Below the pieces are notes generated by a model. That model did not search any database. It saw nothing but the letters and a program-made list of their open reading frames with translations, and was not told the DNA's origin. DNA of 64,000 bases from positions 1,984,001 through 2,048,000 of the forward strand of contig NZ_CP155071.1 of the NCBI RefSeq assembly GCF_039621855.1. Reading direction: 5' to 3'. Source of the stretch: Erwinia sp. HDF1-3R. Lineage in GTDB: Bacteria > Pseudomonadota > Gammaproteobacteria > Enterobacterales > Enterobacteriaceae. Positions 10,454 to 20,976 of the stretch are shown piece after piece (positions within the stretch are counted from its first letter, which is position 1; each line of letters starts with the position of its first letter). The position numbers and the translations under genes are program-made.

Positions 10454-10480
10454 TTCAGGGCAGGAGAGGCCTGCCCTGAA
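10454..10480. terminator. Shared hairpin between convergent rluC and maf
   Basis: Perfect 11-bp stem TTCAGGGCAGG / CCTGCCCTGAA with the loop AGAGG, two bases beyond the maf stop and nine beyond the rluC stop. Neither side has a long T run, so it is probably a weak bidirectional terminator or a 3'-end stabiliser. Confidence 0.65.
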
Positions 10481-10481
10481 G

Positions 10482-11063
10482 CTACCCAAGCGGATCCATG
10501 CCTGCCTGACGCAGCATGTCGCACAGCGCGATCAGCGGTAATCCTATCAGCGCATTGGGATCGCGCCCCGACAGTCGATCAAATAGCGTAATCCCCAATC
10601 CTTCACATTTAAAACTGCCCGCGCAGCTTAGCGGCTGCTCTCTGTCGATATAATTTTTAATTTCGCGGTCGGTTAACTCCCTGAAATCGACGCTGAAGGG
10701 TTCACAAATAACCTGTAAGCGATTATTCCGGCTCTCGAACAGCGCCAGTCCGGTATAAAAGACCACGCTATGGCCACTGGCACGCCGCAATTGCTGACGG
10801 GCATTTTCCGGCGTATGGGGTTTGCCGGTTATTTTTCCGTCAATAACGCAAACCTGATCGGAGCCAATAATCAGATGGTCAGAATAGCGCCCAGCCAGCG
10901 CCCGGGCTTTCGCTTCGGCCAGACGCGTTACCAGCGCAGTGGCCGATTCACCGGGCTGCGGCGTTTCATCCACCTCTGGCGCCGCGGTAATAAAAGGCAA
11001 TGCCAGCTTCGCTAACAGCGCCTGGCGGAAAGGAGAGGTTGAAGCTAAAACCAGTTGGGTCAT
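10482..11063 (-). CDS. yceF: Maf-family 7-methyl-GTP pyrophosphatase (YceF)
   Basis: The Maf fold is shown by [14 protein letters not shown] at the N terminus (family motif S.SPRR-like), [15 protein letters not shown] and the SFKCEGLG segment. The YceF branch hydrolyses m7GTP and related methylated nucleotides, probably as a housekeeping or checkpoint enzyme. The frame is open for 13 more codons upstream, but the ATG at 11063 has a GGA ribosome site and gives 193 aa, matching E. coli YceF (194). It is divergent from yceD. Confidence 0.93.
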   Translation of the reverse strand: MTQLVLASTSPFRQALLAKLALPFITAAPEVDETPQPGESATALVTRLAEAKARALAGRYSDHLIIGSDQVCVIDGKITGKPHTPENARQQLRRASGHSVVFYTGLALFESRNNRLQVICEPFSVDFRELTDREIKNYIDREQPLSCAGSFKCEGLGITLFDRLSGRDPNALIGLPLIALCDMLRQAGMDPLG

Positions 11064-11093
11064 ATTTTTTTCCGGAATAGATAGCGGATCTGA

Positions 11094-11119
11094 GCGGCGC
11101 ATTTTAAACTGTGCGCCGC
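11094..11119. other. Palindrome in the yceF-yceD intergenic region
   Basis: GCGGCGCA at 11094-11101 pairs with TGCGCCGC at 11112-11119. It lies 49 bases upstream of the -35 box for yceD and 30 bases upstream of yceF. E. coli annotates a small RNA, SraB, in this interval; I cannot confirm it here. Confidence 0.5.
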
Positions 11120-11167
11120 ACTGGATGCGAATTATGGGTGAAAGATGTCGTAAAGCGGCCTTTTTCT

Positions 11168-11196
11168 TTGACTCTATCTCGTTACAAAGTTAATAT
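11168..11196 (+). promoter_or_regulatory. Sigma-70 promoter of the yceD-rpmF-fab operon
   Basis: TTGACT (11168-11173), a spacer of exactly 17 bases and TAATAT (11191-11196) form a near-consensus promoter. The expected transcription start is near 11203, only about three bases before the yceD ATG at 11206, so this transcript would be almost leaderless. Confidence 0.82.
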
Positions 11197-11205
11197 GCGC
11201 GCCCT

Positions 11206-11727
11206 ATGCAAAAGGTAAAATTACCCCTGACTCTCGATCCGGTTCGTACCGCTCAAAAGCGCCTGGACTACCAGGGCGTTTACACCCCTGAACAGGTGGA
11301 GCGTATTACCGAATCGGTAGTGAGCGTGGACAGTGATGTTGATTGTAAGATGTCGTTTGCGATTGATAACCAGCGTTTAGCGGTACTTAACGGTACTGCT
11401 GCGGTCTCCGTTACGCTGTGTTGCCAACGCTGCGGTCAAACTTTTCCGCAACATGTCCACGTGACGTACTGCTTTAGCCCTGTCGTTACTGACGAGCAGG
11501 CTGAAGCACTGCCGGAAGCGTACGAGCCGATCGAGGTCAACGAGTTTGGCGAAATCGATCTGCTGGCGGTGGTTGAAGATGAAATTATCCTCGCCCTGCC
11601 TGTCGTTCCGGTGCATGATTCTGAACACTGTGAAGTGTCCGAGGCGGACATGGTCTTTGGTAAGTTGCCTCCCGAGGCAGAAAAACCAAACCCATTTGCC
11701 GTATTAGCCAGTTTAAAGCGTAAGTAA
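11206..11727 (+). CDS. yceD: YceD (DUF177), rRNA-accumulation/ribosome-associated protein
   Basis: The 173-aa length equals E. coli YceD, and the start [14 protein letters not shown] is the conserved one. It has CQRCGQ near residue 66 and a second conserved block [11 protein letters not shown]. The bacterial family is linked to large-subunit rRNA accumulation and is almost always next to rpmF, as here (16 bases apart). The molecular activity is unproven. The start lies about three bases after the predicted transcription start, so no conventional ribosome site fits in the transcript from that promoter. Confidence 0.93.
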   Translation: MQKVKLPLTLDPVRTAQKRLDYQGVYTPEQVERITESVVSVDSDVDCKMSFAIDNQRLAVLNGTAAVSVTLCCQRCGQTFPQHVHVTYCFSPVVTDEQAEALPEAYEPIEVNEFGEIDLLAVVEDEIILALPVVPVHDSEHCEVSEADMVFGKLPPEAEKPNPFAVLASLKRK

Positions 11728-11913
<186 letters not shown>

Positions 11914-11939
11914 TTCCTGCGGAACAGCGCGGCGATACT

Positions 11940-12974
11940 TTGACACGTCTGACCCTGGCACTCGATGCCATGGGCGGGGACTTCGGTCCCTGCGTGACAG
12001 TGCCTGCTGCAATGCAGGCACTGGCCTCCGATCTGCATTTGCATCTTCTTCTGGTCGGCGATCCCGACAAAATCAAGCCATTACTTGCAAAAGCTGATTC
12101 AGCCGCACTCGCGCGCCTGCAGGTTATTCCTGCCGAGTCGGTTATTGCCAGTGATGCCAAACCCTCCTGGGCCATCCGACACAGTCGCGGCTCCTCCATG
12201 CGCGTGGCGCTGGAGCTGGTCAAAGAGGGGCGGGCAGCGGCGTGCGTCAGTGCCGGAAATACCGGTGCGCTGATGGGGCTGTCAAAACTGCTGTTAAAAC
12301 CGCTGGAAGGCATTGAGCGTCCGGCGCTGATGACCGTTCTGCCCCACCAGAGGCAGGGCAAAACGGTGGTGCTTGACCTGGGCGCGAATGTGGAGTCGGA
12401 CAGCGCGATGCTGGTGCAGTTTGCCATTATGGGCGCGGTGGTGGCAGAAGAGTTACTGACCATTACTCACCCACGCGTAGCGCTGCTGAATATCGGCCAG
12501 GAAGAGAATAAAGGTATCGCCAGCATCCGCGAGGCGGCTGATATACTGCGTGAATCGCCAGATATTAACTATATTGGTTACCTTGAAGGTAACGATCTTC
12601 TTACCGGTAAAACGGATGTGCTTGTCTGCGATGGATTCGTGGGCAATATCACGCTAAAGACCATGGAGGGCGTGGTAAGAATGTTTCTTTCGCTGTTGAA
12701 ATCACAGGGCGAAGGTAAAAAGAGGGTATGGTGGTTGTCGCTGCTGGGGCATTTACTGAAGAAACGCCTCGCAAGGCGCTTCGGCCATCTCAATCCCGAC
12801 CAGTACAATGGCGCCTGTCTGTTAGGATTACGCGGCACGGTGATAAAAAGCCATGGCGCGGCCAATCAAAGCGCGTTCGCTGCGGCGATCGAACAGGCAG
12901 AGCAGGCGGTGCGGCGGCAAGTTCCGGAGCGGATTGCTGCCCGCCTTCAGGCTGTATTACCTAAGAGTGACTGA
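11940..12974 (+). CDS. plsX: PlsX, acyl-ACP:phosphate acyltransferase
   Basis: The 344-aa protein starts at a TTG codon (11940) with the conserved [17 protein letters not shown]. It contains [26 protein letters not shown] and [13 protein letters not shown], all characteristic of the family. PlsX converts acyl-ACP and phosphate to acyl-phosphate, the donor that PlsY uses to make lysophosphatidic acid at the membrane. fabH follows after six bases, so the two are probably coupled. No later ATG gives a full-length family match. Confidence 0.96.
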   Translation: MTRLTLALDAMGGDFGPCVTVPAAMQALASDLHLHLLLVGDPDKIKPLLAKADSAALARLQVIPAESVIASDAKPSWAIRHSRGSSMRVALELVKEGRAAACVSAGNTGALMGLSKLLLKPLEGIERPALMTVLPHQRQGKTVVLDLGANVESDSAMLVQFAIMGAVVAEELLTITHPRVALLNIGQEENKGIASIREAADILRESPDINYIGYLEGNDLLTGKTDVLVCDGFVGNITLKTMEGVVRMFLSLLKSQGEGKKRVWWLSLLGHLLKKRLARRFGHLNPDQYNGACLLGLRGTVIKSHGAANQSAFAAAIEQAEQAVRRQVPERIAARLQAVLPKSD

Positions 12975-12980
12975 GCGGAA

Positions 12981-13934
12981 ATGTATACGAAGATTATCGG
13001 TACGGGCAGCTATTTGCCCGAACAGGTGCGGACTAACGCCGATCTGGAAAAAATGGTGGATACGTCGGACGAGTGGATTGTCACCCGAACCGGTATCCGT
13101 GAGCGTCGTATTGCCGCGCCAGATGAAAATGTCGCAACCATGGGATTCCAGGCCGCCCGGCGCGCGCTGGAAATGGCCGGTATCGATAAAAACGACATCG
13201 GGCTGATCGTGGTTGCCACCACCTCATCCAGCCATGCCTTCCCCAGCTCGGCGTGCATGATCCAGCAGATGCTGGAAATTGATGATGCCGCGTCGTTCGA
13301 CCTGGCGGCTGCCTGCGCAGGCTTTACCTACGGTCTTAGCGTTGCCGATCAGTACATCAAAAACGGTGCAGTGAAGAATGCACTGGTCATTGGCGCCGAC
13401 GTGCTGGCGCGCATGCTCGATCCTGAAGATCGCGGCACAATCATTCTGTTCGGCGACGGTGCCGGTGCCGTCGTACTGGGTGCCAGCGAGGAGCCGGGCA
13501 TCATCTCTACCCATCTTCATGCCGATGGCCGCTACGGCCAGCTGTTAACGCTGAGCAATCAGGATCGTGAGCATCAGGAACAGCCTTCCTACGTCACGAT
13601 GGCGGGGAACGAGGTGTTCAAAGTGGCGGTTACTGAACTGGCGCATATTGTTGAAGAGACGCTCCAGGCCAACAATCTCGAACGCGAAGCCATTGACTGG
13701 CTGGTCCCCCATCAGGCAAATCTGCGTATTATCAATGCCACTGCCCGCAAGCTGGGCATGGGGATGGAAAAAGTGGTGGTGACGCTGGATCGTCACGGTA
13801 ACACCTCTGCGGCCTCGGTCCCGACCGCGCTCGACGAAGCGGTGCGCGATGGTCGTATTCAGCGCGGCCAGCTGATCCTGCTGGAAGCCTTCGGCGGTGG
13901 ATTCACCTGGGGCTCGGCGCTGGTTCGTTTTTGA
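12981..13934 (+). CDS. fabH: FabH, beta-ketoacyl-ACP synthase III
   Basis: This 317-aa enzyme condenses acetyl-CoA with malonyl-ACP to start fatty-acid synthesis. The active-site Cys112 lies in [12 protein letters not shown], with the His in [11 protein letters not shown] and the Asn in [11 protein letters not shown] completing the triad. Length and triad spacing match E. coli. It sits six bases after plsX and 16 before the fabD ATG. Confidence 0.97.
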   Translation: MYTKIIGTGSYLPEQVRTNADLEKMVDTSDEWIVTRTGIRERRIAAPDENVATMGFQAARRALEMAGIDKNDIGLIVVATTSSSHAFPSSACMIQQMLEIDDAASFDLAAACAGFTYGLSVADQYIKNGAVKNALVIGADVLARMLDPEDRGTIILFGDGAGAVVLGASEEPGIISTHLHADGRYGQLLTLSNQDREHQEQPSYVTMAGNEVFKVAVTELAHIVEETLQANNLEREAIDWLVPHQANLRIINATARKLGMGMEKVVVTLDRHGNTSAASVPTALDEAVRDGRIQRGQLILLEAFGGGFTWGSALVRF

Positions 13935-13950
13935 TTAACAGGAAATGACA

Positions 13951-14874
13951 ATGACGCAATTTGCAATGGTTTTCCCCGGTCAGGGCTCACAGACGTCTGG
14001 CATGCTGGCTGAACTGGCAGCGGAAAACCCTACAGTTGAAAAAACCTTTGGCGAAGCTTCTGCGGTGCTGGGCTATGACCTGTGGGCGCTGGTGCAGAAT
14101 GGGCCTGCTGAAGAACTGAACAAAACCTGGCAAACGCAGCCCGCGCTGCTGGCTGCATCTGTTGCTATTTTCCGCGTTTGGCAGGAAAAAGGCGGCAAGA
14201 TGCCAGCAATGCTGGCGGGACACAGCCTGGGCGAGTATAGTGCGCTGGTTTGTGCAGGCGTGCTTGAGTTTACTGATGCTATCAGGCTGGTAGAGCTGCG
14301 CGGAAAACTGATGCAGGAAGCGGTGCCGGAAGGCACGGGTGCCATGCAGGCCATTATTGGTCTGGACGATGCCTCTATCGCAAAAGCCTGTGATGAGTCT
14401 GCCCAGGGCCAGGTTGTTTCACCGGTTAACTACAACTCGCCAGGGCAGGTTGTGATTGCCGGAAATAAAGAAGCCGTTGAGCGTGCAGGTATCGCGTGCA
14501 AGGCCGCTGGCGCCAAACGTGCGCTACCGCTGCCGGTCAGCGTACCTTCACACTGCGCGCTGATGAAGCCCGCCGCGGACAAGCTGGCGATAGCGCTGGA
14601 GAAGTTGACCTTCAACGCCCCGACTGTACCGGTCGTGAATAATGTTGATGTCAAATGCGAAACCTCGGCTGAGGCTATCCGTAGTGCGCTGGTTCGTCAG
14701 CTGTACAGCCCGGTTCGCTGGACCGGCTGTGTGGAATTTATGGCAGCCCAGGGCGTGACGTCGCTGCTGGAAGTGGGGCCGGGTAAAGTGCTAACTGGCC
14801 TGACTAAGCGTATCGTTGATACCCTGACGGCGGCACCGGTGAACGATCCGGTCAGCCTGTCCGCTGCGCTTTAA
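13951..14874 (+). CDS. fabD: FabD, malonyl-CoA:ACP transacylase
   Basis: FabD loads malonyl groups onto ACP. The nucleophile Ser92 is in AGHSLGEYSALV, His201 in VPSHCALM, and the N terminus MTQFAMVFPGQGSQ is canonical. An in-frame ATG two codons earlier (13945) sits too close to the AGGA ribosome site at 13940-13943, so I use 13951, giving 307 aa. It belongs to the fab operon, with fabG starting 19 bases after its stop. Confidence 0.96.
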   Translation: MTQFAMVFPGQGSQTSGMLAELAAENPTVEKTFGEASAVLGYDLWALVQNGPAEELNKTWQTQPALLAASVAIFRVWQEKGGKMPAMLAGHSLGEYSALVCAGVLEFTDAIRLVELRGKLMQEAVPEGTGAMQAIIGLDDASIAKACDESAQGQVVSPVNYNSPGQVVIAGNKEAVERAGIACKAAGAKRALPLPVSVPSHCALMKPAADKLAIALEKLTFNAPTVPVVNNVDVKCETSAEAIRSALVRQLYSPVRWTGCVEFMAAQGVTSLLEVGPGKVLTGLTKRIVDTLTAAPVNDPVSLSAAL

Positions 14875-14893
14875 CAGTTATACGAGGAAGATG

Positions 14894-15628
14894 ATGAGCT
14901 TTGAAGGAAAAATTGCGCTGGTAACGGGCGCAAGTCGCGGAATTGGGCGCGCTATCGCTGAAACGCTGGCCGCACGCGGCGCAATAGTGATCGGCACCGC
15001 CACCAGCCAGAGCGGCGCGGATGCAATCAGTGCTTATCTCGGCAGCAAGGGCAAAGGCCTGTCGCTGAACGTGACTGAAACAGCTTCTATTGAGCAGGTG
15101 CTTGAAAATATTCGCGCCGGGTTTGGTGAAGTCGACATTTTAGTCAATAATGCAGGCATCACGCGCGACAATCTTCTGATGCGGATGAAGGATGATGAGT
15201 GGCAGGATATCCTGGAAACGAATCTGACTTCCGTTTTCCGCCTGTCAAAAGCGGTAATGCGCGCTATGATGAAGAAGCGCGCAGGCCGAATTATTACCAT
15301 CGGTTCCGTTGTCGGAACGATGGGTAATGCGGGCCAGGCAAACTATGCAGCAGCAAAAGCAGGTTTGATTGGCTTTAGCAAATCACTGGCGCGTGAAATC
15401 GCGTCACGTGGTATTACCGTTAACGTTGTGGCTCCTGGTTTCATTGAAACCGACATGACGCGTACGTTGACTGAAGATCAGCGTACGGGCATTCTGGCGG
15501 AAGTGCCTGCGGGGCGCCTTGGCGACCCACAGGAAATCGCCAATGCCGTTGCATTTTTAGCCTCCGACGAGGCGGCGTACATCACTGGTGAGACGCTTCA
15601 CGTCAACGGCGGAATGTATATGGTCTGA
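14894..15628 (+). CDS. fabG: FabG, 3-oxoacyl-ACP reductase
   Basis: A 244-aa short-chain dehydrogenase. The NADPH-binding motif TGASRGIG is at residues 11-18, NNAG near 87, and the Ser-Tyr-Lys triad in TIGSVVG and YAAAKAG. It reduces 3-oxoacyl-ACP in the elongation cycle. Two adjacent ATGs are possible; the second (14894) is spaced better from GAGGAAG and gives the E. coli length. The 153 bases to acpP hold a hairpin and probably a separate acpP promoter. Confidence 0.97.
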   Translation: MSFEGKIALVTGASRGIGRAIAETLAARGAIVIGTATSQSGADAISAYLGSKGKGLSLNVTETASIEQVLENIRAGFGEVDILVNNAGITRDNLLMRMKDDEWQDILETNLTSVFRLSKAVMRAMMKKRAGRIITIGSVVGTMGNAGQANYAAAKAGLIGFSKSLAREIASRGITVNVVAPGFIETDMTRTLTEDQRTGILAEVPAGRLGDPQEIANAVAFLASDEAAYITGETLHVNGGMYMV

Positions 15629-15646
15629 TAATCACGAAATTATTTG

Positions 15647-15677
15647 CGTTATTTGCGGCGAATCCCGCAAAATAACG
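15647..15677 (+). other. Hairpin in the fabG-acpP gap
   Basis: CGTTATTTGCGG pairs with CCGCAAAATAACG with one bulged base. It has no following T run. It could attenuate fabG readthrough or stabilise a 3' end ahead of the highly expressed acpP (inference). Confidence 0.55.
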
Positions 15678-15781
15678 TAAAATCGTGGTTAGACCAGCCG
15701 GGATTTAGTTGCATCTTTTTCAACATTTTATACACTACGAAAACCATCGCGAAAGCGAGTTTTGATAGGAAATTTAATAGT

Positions 15782-16018
15782 ATGAGCACTATCGAAGAAC
15801 GCGTTAAGAAAATCATTGGCGAACAGCTTGGCGTTAAGCAGGAAGAAGTTGTAAATACTGCCTCTTTTGTAGAAGATCTGGGCGCTGATTCTCTTGATAC
15901 CGTTGAGCTGGTTATGGCTCTGGAAGAAGAGTTTGATACCGAGATCCCGGATGAAGAAGCTGAGAAAATCACAACTGTTCAGGCTGCTATTGATTACATC
16001 AATGGTCACCAGGCTTAA
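15782..16018 (+). CDS. acpP: Acyl carrier protein
   Basis: 78 aa, strongly acidic, with DSLDTVEL carrying the phosphopantetheine-accepting serine (Ser37 counting Met1). The frame is open for 46 codons upstream, but [17 protein letters not shown] is the conserved start and ATG 15782 follows ATAGGAA. It carries growing acyl chains for fatty acid, lipid A and phospholipid synthesis. The late part of the 153-base upstream gap is AT-rich, consistent with a strong promoter of its own. Confidence 0.98.
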   Translation: MSTIEERVKKIIGEQLGVKQEEVVNTASFVEDLGADSLDTVELVMALEEEFDTEIPDEEAEKITTVQAAIDYINGHQA

Positions 16019-16106
16019 GTGAGCATCTCCAGGCGGTCACTCGACCGCCTGAGTTTTATCTGAACGTCCCACACAGTGTCATTTTTTCCCTCCCTGGAGG
16101 ACGAAC

Positions 16107-17348
16107 GTGTCTAAGCGTCGTGTAGTTGTGACTGGTCTTGGCATGTTGTCTCCTGTCGGCAATACCGTAGAGTCTACCTGGAATGCTCTTGTTGCCGGTC
16201 AGAGTGGCATCAGCCCGATCGACCATTTTGATACTAGTGCCTACGCAACGCGTTTTGCTGGCTTAGTAAAGGATTTTAACTGTGAAGAGTTTATCTCGCG
16301 TAAGGATCAGCGCAAGATGGACGCCTTTATTCAATATGGAGTTGTCGCTGGCATACAGGCCATGCAGGATTCTGGCCTGGTCATCACCGATGAAAACGCC
16401 GACCGTATTGGTGCCGCTATCGGCTCCGGTATTGGTGGTCTTGGTCTGATCGAAGAGAACCACACGTCTCTGGTCAACGGCGGTCCGCGTAAGATTAGCC
16501 CTTTCTTCGTGCCTTCTACGATTGTAAACATGATAGCCGGTCACCTGACTATTATGTTTGGCATGAAAGGCCCCAGCATTGCTATCTCTACCGCCTGTAC
16601 GACCGGTGTACATAACATCGGACAGGCAGCGCGCATCATTGCTTACAACGATGCCGATGTCATGCTGGCGGGCGGTGCAGAGAAGGGCAGTACCCCTCTG
16701 GGGATTGGCGGCTTTGGCGCGGCCCGTGCGCTGTCTACCCGCAATGAGGATCCTCAGGCGGCAAGCCGTCCGTGGGACAAAGACCGCGATGGCTTCGTGC
16801 TGGGCGATGGCGCGGGTATCGTGATGCTGGAAGAGTATGAGCACGCGAAAAAACGCGGCGCGAAAATTTATGCTGAGCTGGTGGGCTTCGGCATGAGTAG
16901 CGATGCTTATCATATGACTTCTCCGCCGGAAAATGGTGCGGGCGCAGCACTGGCAATGGTCAATGCACTGAAAGATGCGCAGCTGTCACCGGAACAGATT
17001 GGCTATATCAACGCGCATGGCACCTCAACGCCGGCCGGTGATAAAGCGGAAACGCAGGCGGTGAAGAGCGTCTTCGGCGCTGCTGCATCAACCGTGATGG
17101 TCAGTTCAACGAAATCGATGACCGGGCATCTGTTAGGGGCCGCCGGTGCAGTTGAGTCAATCTACTCGATACTGGCGCTGCGCGATCAGGTTATCCCACC
17201 CACCATCAATCTTGATAACCCGGATGAAGGCTGTGACCTTGATTTCGTGCCGCATACCGCACGTCAGGTCAGTGGACTGGAATACGCATTGTGCAACTCC
17301 TTTGGCTTTGGCGGAACGAACGGCTCGCTGATCTTCCGACGGATCTAA
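16107..17348 (+). CDS. fabF: FabF, beta-ketoacyl-ACP synthase II
   Basis: A 413-aa elongating condensing enzyme with a GTG start preceded by CTGGAGG. The active-site Cys164 is in [12 protein letters not shown], and the two histidines are in [12 protein letters not shown] and [11 protein letters not shown]. FabF controls the temperature-dependent conversion of palmitoleoyl- to cis-vaccenoyl-ACP. It is followed by a strong terminator, so pabC is transcribed separately or by readthrough. Confidence 0.97.
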   Translation: MSKRRVVVTGLGMLSPVGNTVESTWNALVAGQSGISPIDHFDTSAYATRFAGLVKDFNCEEFISRKDQRKMDAFIQYGVVAGIQAMQDSGLVITDENADRIGAAIGSGIGGLGLIEENHTSLVNGGPRKISPFFVPSTIVNMIAGHLTIMFGMKGPSIAISTACTTGVHNIGQAARIIAYNDADVMLAGGAEKGSTPLGIGGFGAARALSTRNEDPQAASRPWDKDRDGFVLGDGAGIVMLEEYEHAKKRGAKIYAELVGFGMSSDAYHMTSPPENGAGAALAMVNALKDAQLSPEQIGYINAHGTSTPAGDKAETQAVKSVFGAAASTVMVSSTKSMTGHLLGAAGAVESIYSILALRDQVIPPTINLDNPDEGCDLDFVPHTARQVSGLEYALCNSFGFGGTNGSLIFRRI

Positions 17349-17368
17349 TCCCGCAATGTGGTATCTGA

Positions 17369-17392
17369 AGCCCCGCACCAGCGGGGCTTTTT
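17369..17392 (+). terminator. Terminator after fabF
   Basis: AGCCCCGC-ACCA-GCGGGGCT followed by a run of five T residues. Confidence 0.9.
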
Positions 17393-17516
17393 CATTTCTG
17401 GCTGCTGGCGCATCCGCATTTTTTAATCTTTATACAATTTAGTCCTGGCGATCGGGTGAATCCGTTCGGGCTTACAGGTAATCTTTACCCCTATGTTATC
17501 GTCACCGGAGGGATGA

Positions 17517-18317
17517 ATGGCCTGGATAAACGGCGAGTCACAAAACAGTCTTGCAGCAGCAGACCGTGCCGTGCATTTTGGCGACGGGTGTTTTACGACG
17601 GCGCGTATTGTTGAGGGGCAGATCGTTGCGCTGGAAGCCCATCTGCAACGGCTTACTACAGGTTGTGAACGTCTGCGCATTGCGGCTGTTGACTGGGGGG
17701 CGCTGCGCGCTGAAATGATCTATGCGGCATCGCAGCGCAGCGATGGCGTCCTGAAAACCATTATTTCACGCGGCTCAGGTGGGCGCGGCTACAGTGCTGC
17801 GGGCTGTGACAGCCCGACGCGGATCCTCTACCTGTCACCCTATCCGCAACATTACGCCCAACTGCGTGAAACCGGCGCCAGGCTGACGCTAAGTTCAGTC
17901 CGGCTGGGGCAAAACCCCCTGCTGGCGGGTATTAAACATCTGAATCGCCTGGAGCAGGTACTCATCCGTACAGAGCTTGAGCAGACCGAAGCCGACGAAG
18001 CCCTGGTGCTTGACACCGAAGGGTTGCTGGTGGAATGCTGTGCGGCAAATTTATTCTGGCGCAGGGGAGAGCAGGTTTATACGCCCGACCTGCACGCATC
18101 TGGCGTTGAGGGTATTCAACGTCAGTGGGTTATCCATCAGTTAAAAGAGCGGGGGATCGCGCTGCATGAGGTCAGAATGCCGCCCGATACGCTTGCCAAT
18201 GCGGATGAGGTGTTTATCACCAATGCGCTAATGCCCGTGGTGCCGGTCCGTCAGATCGACACGTGGCACTACGCTTCCCGCCAGCTGTTCAATTTGATTA
18301 CTGCCAGAAACGTTTAA
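17517..18317 (+). CDS. pabC: PabC, 4-amino-4-deoxychorismate lyase
   Basis: A 266-aa fold-type IV PLP enzyme that releases pyruvate from aminodeoxychorismate to give p-aminobenzoate for folate. Typical stretches are DRAVHFGDGCFTTARI near the N terminus, GIKHLNRLEQVL with the PLP lysine, and ANADEVFITNALMPVVPV near the C terminus. ATG 17517 is chosen over an overlapping out-of-frame ATG at 17513. Its place between fabF and mltG is the standard enterobacterial order. Confidence 0.95.
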   Translation: MAWINGESQNSLAAADRAVHFGDGCFTTARIVEGQIVALEAHLQRLTTGCERLRIAAVDWGALRAEMIYAASQRSDGVLKTIISRGSGGRGYSAAGCDSPTRILYLSPYPQHYAQLRETGARLTLSSVRLGQNPLLAGIKHLNRLEQVLIRTELEQTEADEALVLDTEGLLVECCAANLFWRRGEQVYTPDLHASGVEGIQRQWVIHQLKERGIALHEVRMPPDTLANADEVFITNALMPVVPVRQIDTWHYASRQLFNLITARNV

Positions 18318-18329
18318 CATGGACATTTC

Positions 18330-19343
18330 ATGACACCTACGCGAAAAATTATTACCATCCTGGCGCTGGCCGCCGTGGCTGCTGTTGCCGTTTGTTACTG
18401 GCAGGTGCGTCAGTACGCGGATTCCACGCTGCCCATTCACGATGAAACGATATTCACCCTCCCGGCGGGCTCGGGCAGAGTGGTGCTGGAAGCCGAACTG
18501 AATAAACAGCATGTGGTGGCCAGTACCCGGTGGTTTGGCTGGTTACTGAAGCTGGAACCGGATCTGGCCAAATTCAAGGCGGGCACCTATCGCTTTACGC
18601 CGGGGATGACCGTCCGCCAGATGCTGGCACTGCTGGCCAGCGGCAAAGAAGCCCAGTTCCCGATACGTTTTGTTGAGGGAACGCGCATGCAGGAGTGGCT
18701 GGCCGCACTGCGCACTGCGCCCTATATTAAGCATACGCTATCGGCTGACAGCCTGACGGCGGTCGCCGCTGCTCTGGATTTGAAGGAGCAGGATGTTGAA
18801 GGCTGGTTTTATCCCGACACCTACTCCTATACGGCTAACACCACCGATGTTGCGTTGCTTAAGCGAGCCCATGAGCGGATGGATCGTCTGGTTGACCGGC
18901 TGTGGCAGGAAAAAGCAGACGGCCTGCCCTATAAGGATAAGAACGACCTGGTGACCATGGCCTCGATTGTTGAAAAAGAGACGGCGATAGGACCAGAGCG
19001 CAGCCAGGTGGCATCGGTATTTATTAACCGTCTGCGGCTGGGCATGCGTCTGCAAACTGACCCAACGGTGATTTACGGTATGGGCGATCGCTATAAGGGC
19101 AGCCTGACGCGTAAGGATCTCGAAACGCCCAGCGACTGGAACACCTATATTATCCCCGGCATGCCGCCAGGACCTATTGCGATGCCGGGCAAGCCCTCGC
19201 TGGAAGCGGCGGCGCATCCGCTGAAAACAGACTTCCTCTATTTTGTTGCGGATGGTAAGGGAGGACATACCTTTACCACTAATCTCGCCAGTCATAATCG
19301 GGCGGTTCAGGCTTGGCGTCTGGCCGTTAAGGAACAGAAATGA
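18330..19343 (+). CDS. mltG: MltG, endolytic peptidoglycan transglycosylase
   Basis: The 337-aa protein has one N-terminal membrane segment (about residues 7-25) and a periplasmic YceG domain. [19 protein letters not shown] contains the family's catalytic glutamate, and [12 protein letters not shown] and [11 protein letters not shown] are conserved. MltG cuts nascent glycan strands and is thought to terminate their growth. Its stop overlaps the tmk start by four bases. Confidence 0.95.
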   Translation: MTPTRKIITILALAAVAAVAVCYWQVRQYADSTLPIHDETIFTLPAGSGRVVLEAELNKQHVVASTRWFGWLLKLEPDLAKFKAGTYRFTPGMTVRQMLALLASGKEAQFPIRFVEGTRMQEWLAALRTAPYIKHTLSADSLTAVAAALDLKEQDVEGWFYPDTYSYTANTTDVALLKRAHERMDRLVDRLWQEKADGLPYKDKNDLVTMASIVEKETAIGPERSQVASVFINRLRLGMRLQTDPTVIYGMGDRYKGSLTRKDLETPSDWNTYIIPGMPPGPIAMPGKPSLEAAAHPLKTDFLYFVADGKGGHTFTTNLASHNRAVQAWRLAVKEQK

Positions 19344-19972
19344 GCGGTAAGTTTGTTGTGATTGAAGGGCTGGAGGGCGCAGGGAAAACCACCGCCCGTG
19401 ACGTGGTGGTCGCTGAGCTAAGGCAACAGGGGATCGCTGAGATCGTTTTTACCCGCGAACCGGGGGGAACGCCGCTGGCAGAAAAACTGCGCGATCTGAT
19501 AAAGCAGGGCGTCGAAAATGAACGGATCACTGACCGGGCAGAATTATTAATGCTCTATGCCGCCCGGGTCCAGCTGGTGGAGAACGTCATTAAACCTGCC
19601 CTTGCCCGCGGCGCATGGGTGGTGGGCGACCGTCACGATCTCTCCTCGCAGGCCTATCAGGGCGGCGGGCGCGGCATGGATAGCAACCTGATGGCGCAGC
19701 TGAAAAGCAGCGTGCTCGGTGACTTTGCCCCCGATATGACGCTCTATCTGGACGTCACGCCTGAAATCGGCCTGCAACGTGCCCGGGCAAGAGGCGAGCT
19801 GGATCGTATTGAGCAGGAGTCACTCAACTTCTTTACCCGCGTTCGCGAACGCTATCAGTCGCTGGCGGCCAGCGATCGGCGCATTACCACCATTGATGCC
19901 ACCCAGTCACTGGAGCAGGTCACGCAGGCCATACGTGCATCGGTCGCGGGCTGGCTTAAGGCGCAGCTTTGA
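19340..19972 (+). CDS. tmk: Thymidylate kinase
   Basis: A 210-aa enzyme that phosphorylates dTMP to dTDP. The P-loop is [11 protein letters not shown], the DR(H/Y) motif appears as [13 protein letters not shown], and the LID-region arginines lie in [14 protein letters not shown]. Length and motifs match E. coli Tmk. It overlaps mltG upstream (ATGA) and holB downstream, where its TGA lies within the holB TTG start. Confidence 0.97.
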   Translation: MSGKFVVIEGLEGAGKTTARDVVVAELRQQGIAEIVFTREPGGTPLAEKLRDLIKQGVENERITDRAELLMLYAARVQLVENVIKPALARGAWVVGDRHDLSSQAYQGGGRGMDSNLMAQLKSSVLGDFAPDMTLYLDVTPEIGLQRARARGELDRIEQESLNFFTRVRERYQSLAASDRRITTIDATQSLEQVTQAIRASVAGWLKAQL

Positions 19973-20958
19973 TCTGGTATCCGTGGCTGAATCAACCCTA
20001 CCGGCAGCTTGTCAGCCAGCACCAGGCGGGCAGAGGGCATCATGCCCTGTTATTGCAGTCGCTTCCCGGTATGGGCGATGCCTCGCTGGTGTGGGGGCTA
20101 AGCCGCTGGCTGATGTGCCAGCGCCGCGATGGCTTTAAAAGCTGTGGCACCTGCCACGCCTGCCAGCTTATGCAGGCGCATACGCATCCCGACTGGTATC
20201 AGCTTTCGCCGGAGAAGGGCAAGCAGTCGCTGGGTATTGATGCCATTCGCGGCGTGACGGAAAAACTTTACCATCACGCTCAGCAGGGGGGCGCGAAGGT
20301 TGTCTGGCTGCCCGATGCGTCGCAGCTGACCGAGGCGGCTGCAAACGCTCTGTTAAAAACGCTGGAAGAGCCGCCCAAAAATACCTGGTTTCTGTTAAGC
20401 AGCCACCAGCCTGCGGATCTGCTGGCCACGCTGCGCAGCCGCTGTCAGAACTTTCATCTGGCACCGCCGCCGGAGGAGCCGAGCCTGAGCTGGCTGCAAA
20501 AACAGGTTGGGGCGCCTCAGGATGCCTGTATCACCGCTCTGCGCCTGAGTGGAGGAGCACCGGGTGCGGCCCTTGGGCTGCTGGAAGAGAAGATCTGGGC
20601 AGCGCGGGAAGCATTATGTCACGCACTGCCGGAGGCGCTACAGTCGGATATGTTGCGCCTCCTGCCGGTTCTCAATCATGATGACGCGGCCAGGCGCATT
20701 GGCTGGCTGTGTGCGCTATTGGTGGATGCCCTGAAGTGGCAGCAGGGCGGTGGGGCTTTTATTGCGAACGCAGATCGCCAGCCGCTGATTGCCGGAATGG
20801 CGTCACAGCTTCCCGGCAGCGCGCTGGATCTCAGCCTGCGGGAATGGATTATCTGTCGCGATCGGCTGCTGCATGTCTCTGCCGTCAATCGCGAACTGTT
20901 ATTAACCGATCGGCTGTTGGGCTGGGAGCAGATGCTGCACACCCCTACGGTCGGGTAA
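19969..20958 (+). CDS. holB: DNA polymerase III delta' subunit
   Basis: A 329-aa AAA+ clamp-loader subunit. The zinc-binding cysteines appear as [17 protein letters not shown], followed by LLKTLEEPP and ATLRSRCQ (sensor and SRC motif). The P-loop is degenerate, as expected for delta', which does not hydrolyse ATP. The start is a TTG overlapping the tmk stop; the first residues ([11 protein letters not shown]) match the E. coli N terminus, which supports that start. Confidence 0.95.
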   Translation: MIWYPWLNQPYRQLVSQHQAGRGHHALLLQSLPGMGDASLVWGLSRWLMCQRRDGFKSCGTCHACQLMQAHTHPDWYQLSPEKGKQSLGIDAIRGVTEKLYHHAQQGGAKVVWLPDASQLTEAAANALLKTLEEPPKNTWFLLSSHQPADLLATLRSRCQNFHLAPPPEEPSLSWLQKQVGAPQDACITALRLSGGAPGAALGLLEEKIWAAREALCHALPEALQSDMLRLLPVLNHDDAARRIGWLCALLVDALKWQQGGGAFIANADRQPLIAGMASQLPGSALDLSLREWIICRDRLLHVSAVNRELLLTDRLLGWEQMLHTPTVG

Positions 20959-20976
20959 ACGAACCAGAGAGTAATT

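Noticed and set aside
11064-11205. SraB small RNA
   Set aside because: The position matches E. coli, but I cannot recognise a promoter-to-terminator transcript unit for it here.
16263-16913. 216-codon minus-strand ORF inside fabF
   Set aside because: Antisense shadow of a highly conserved gene.
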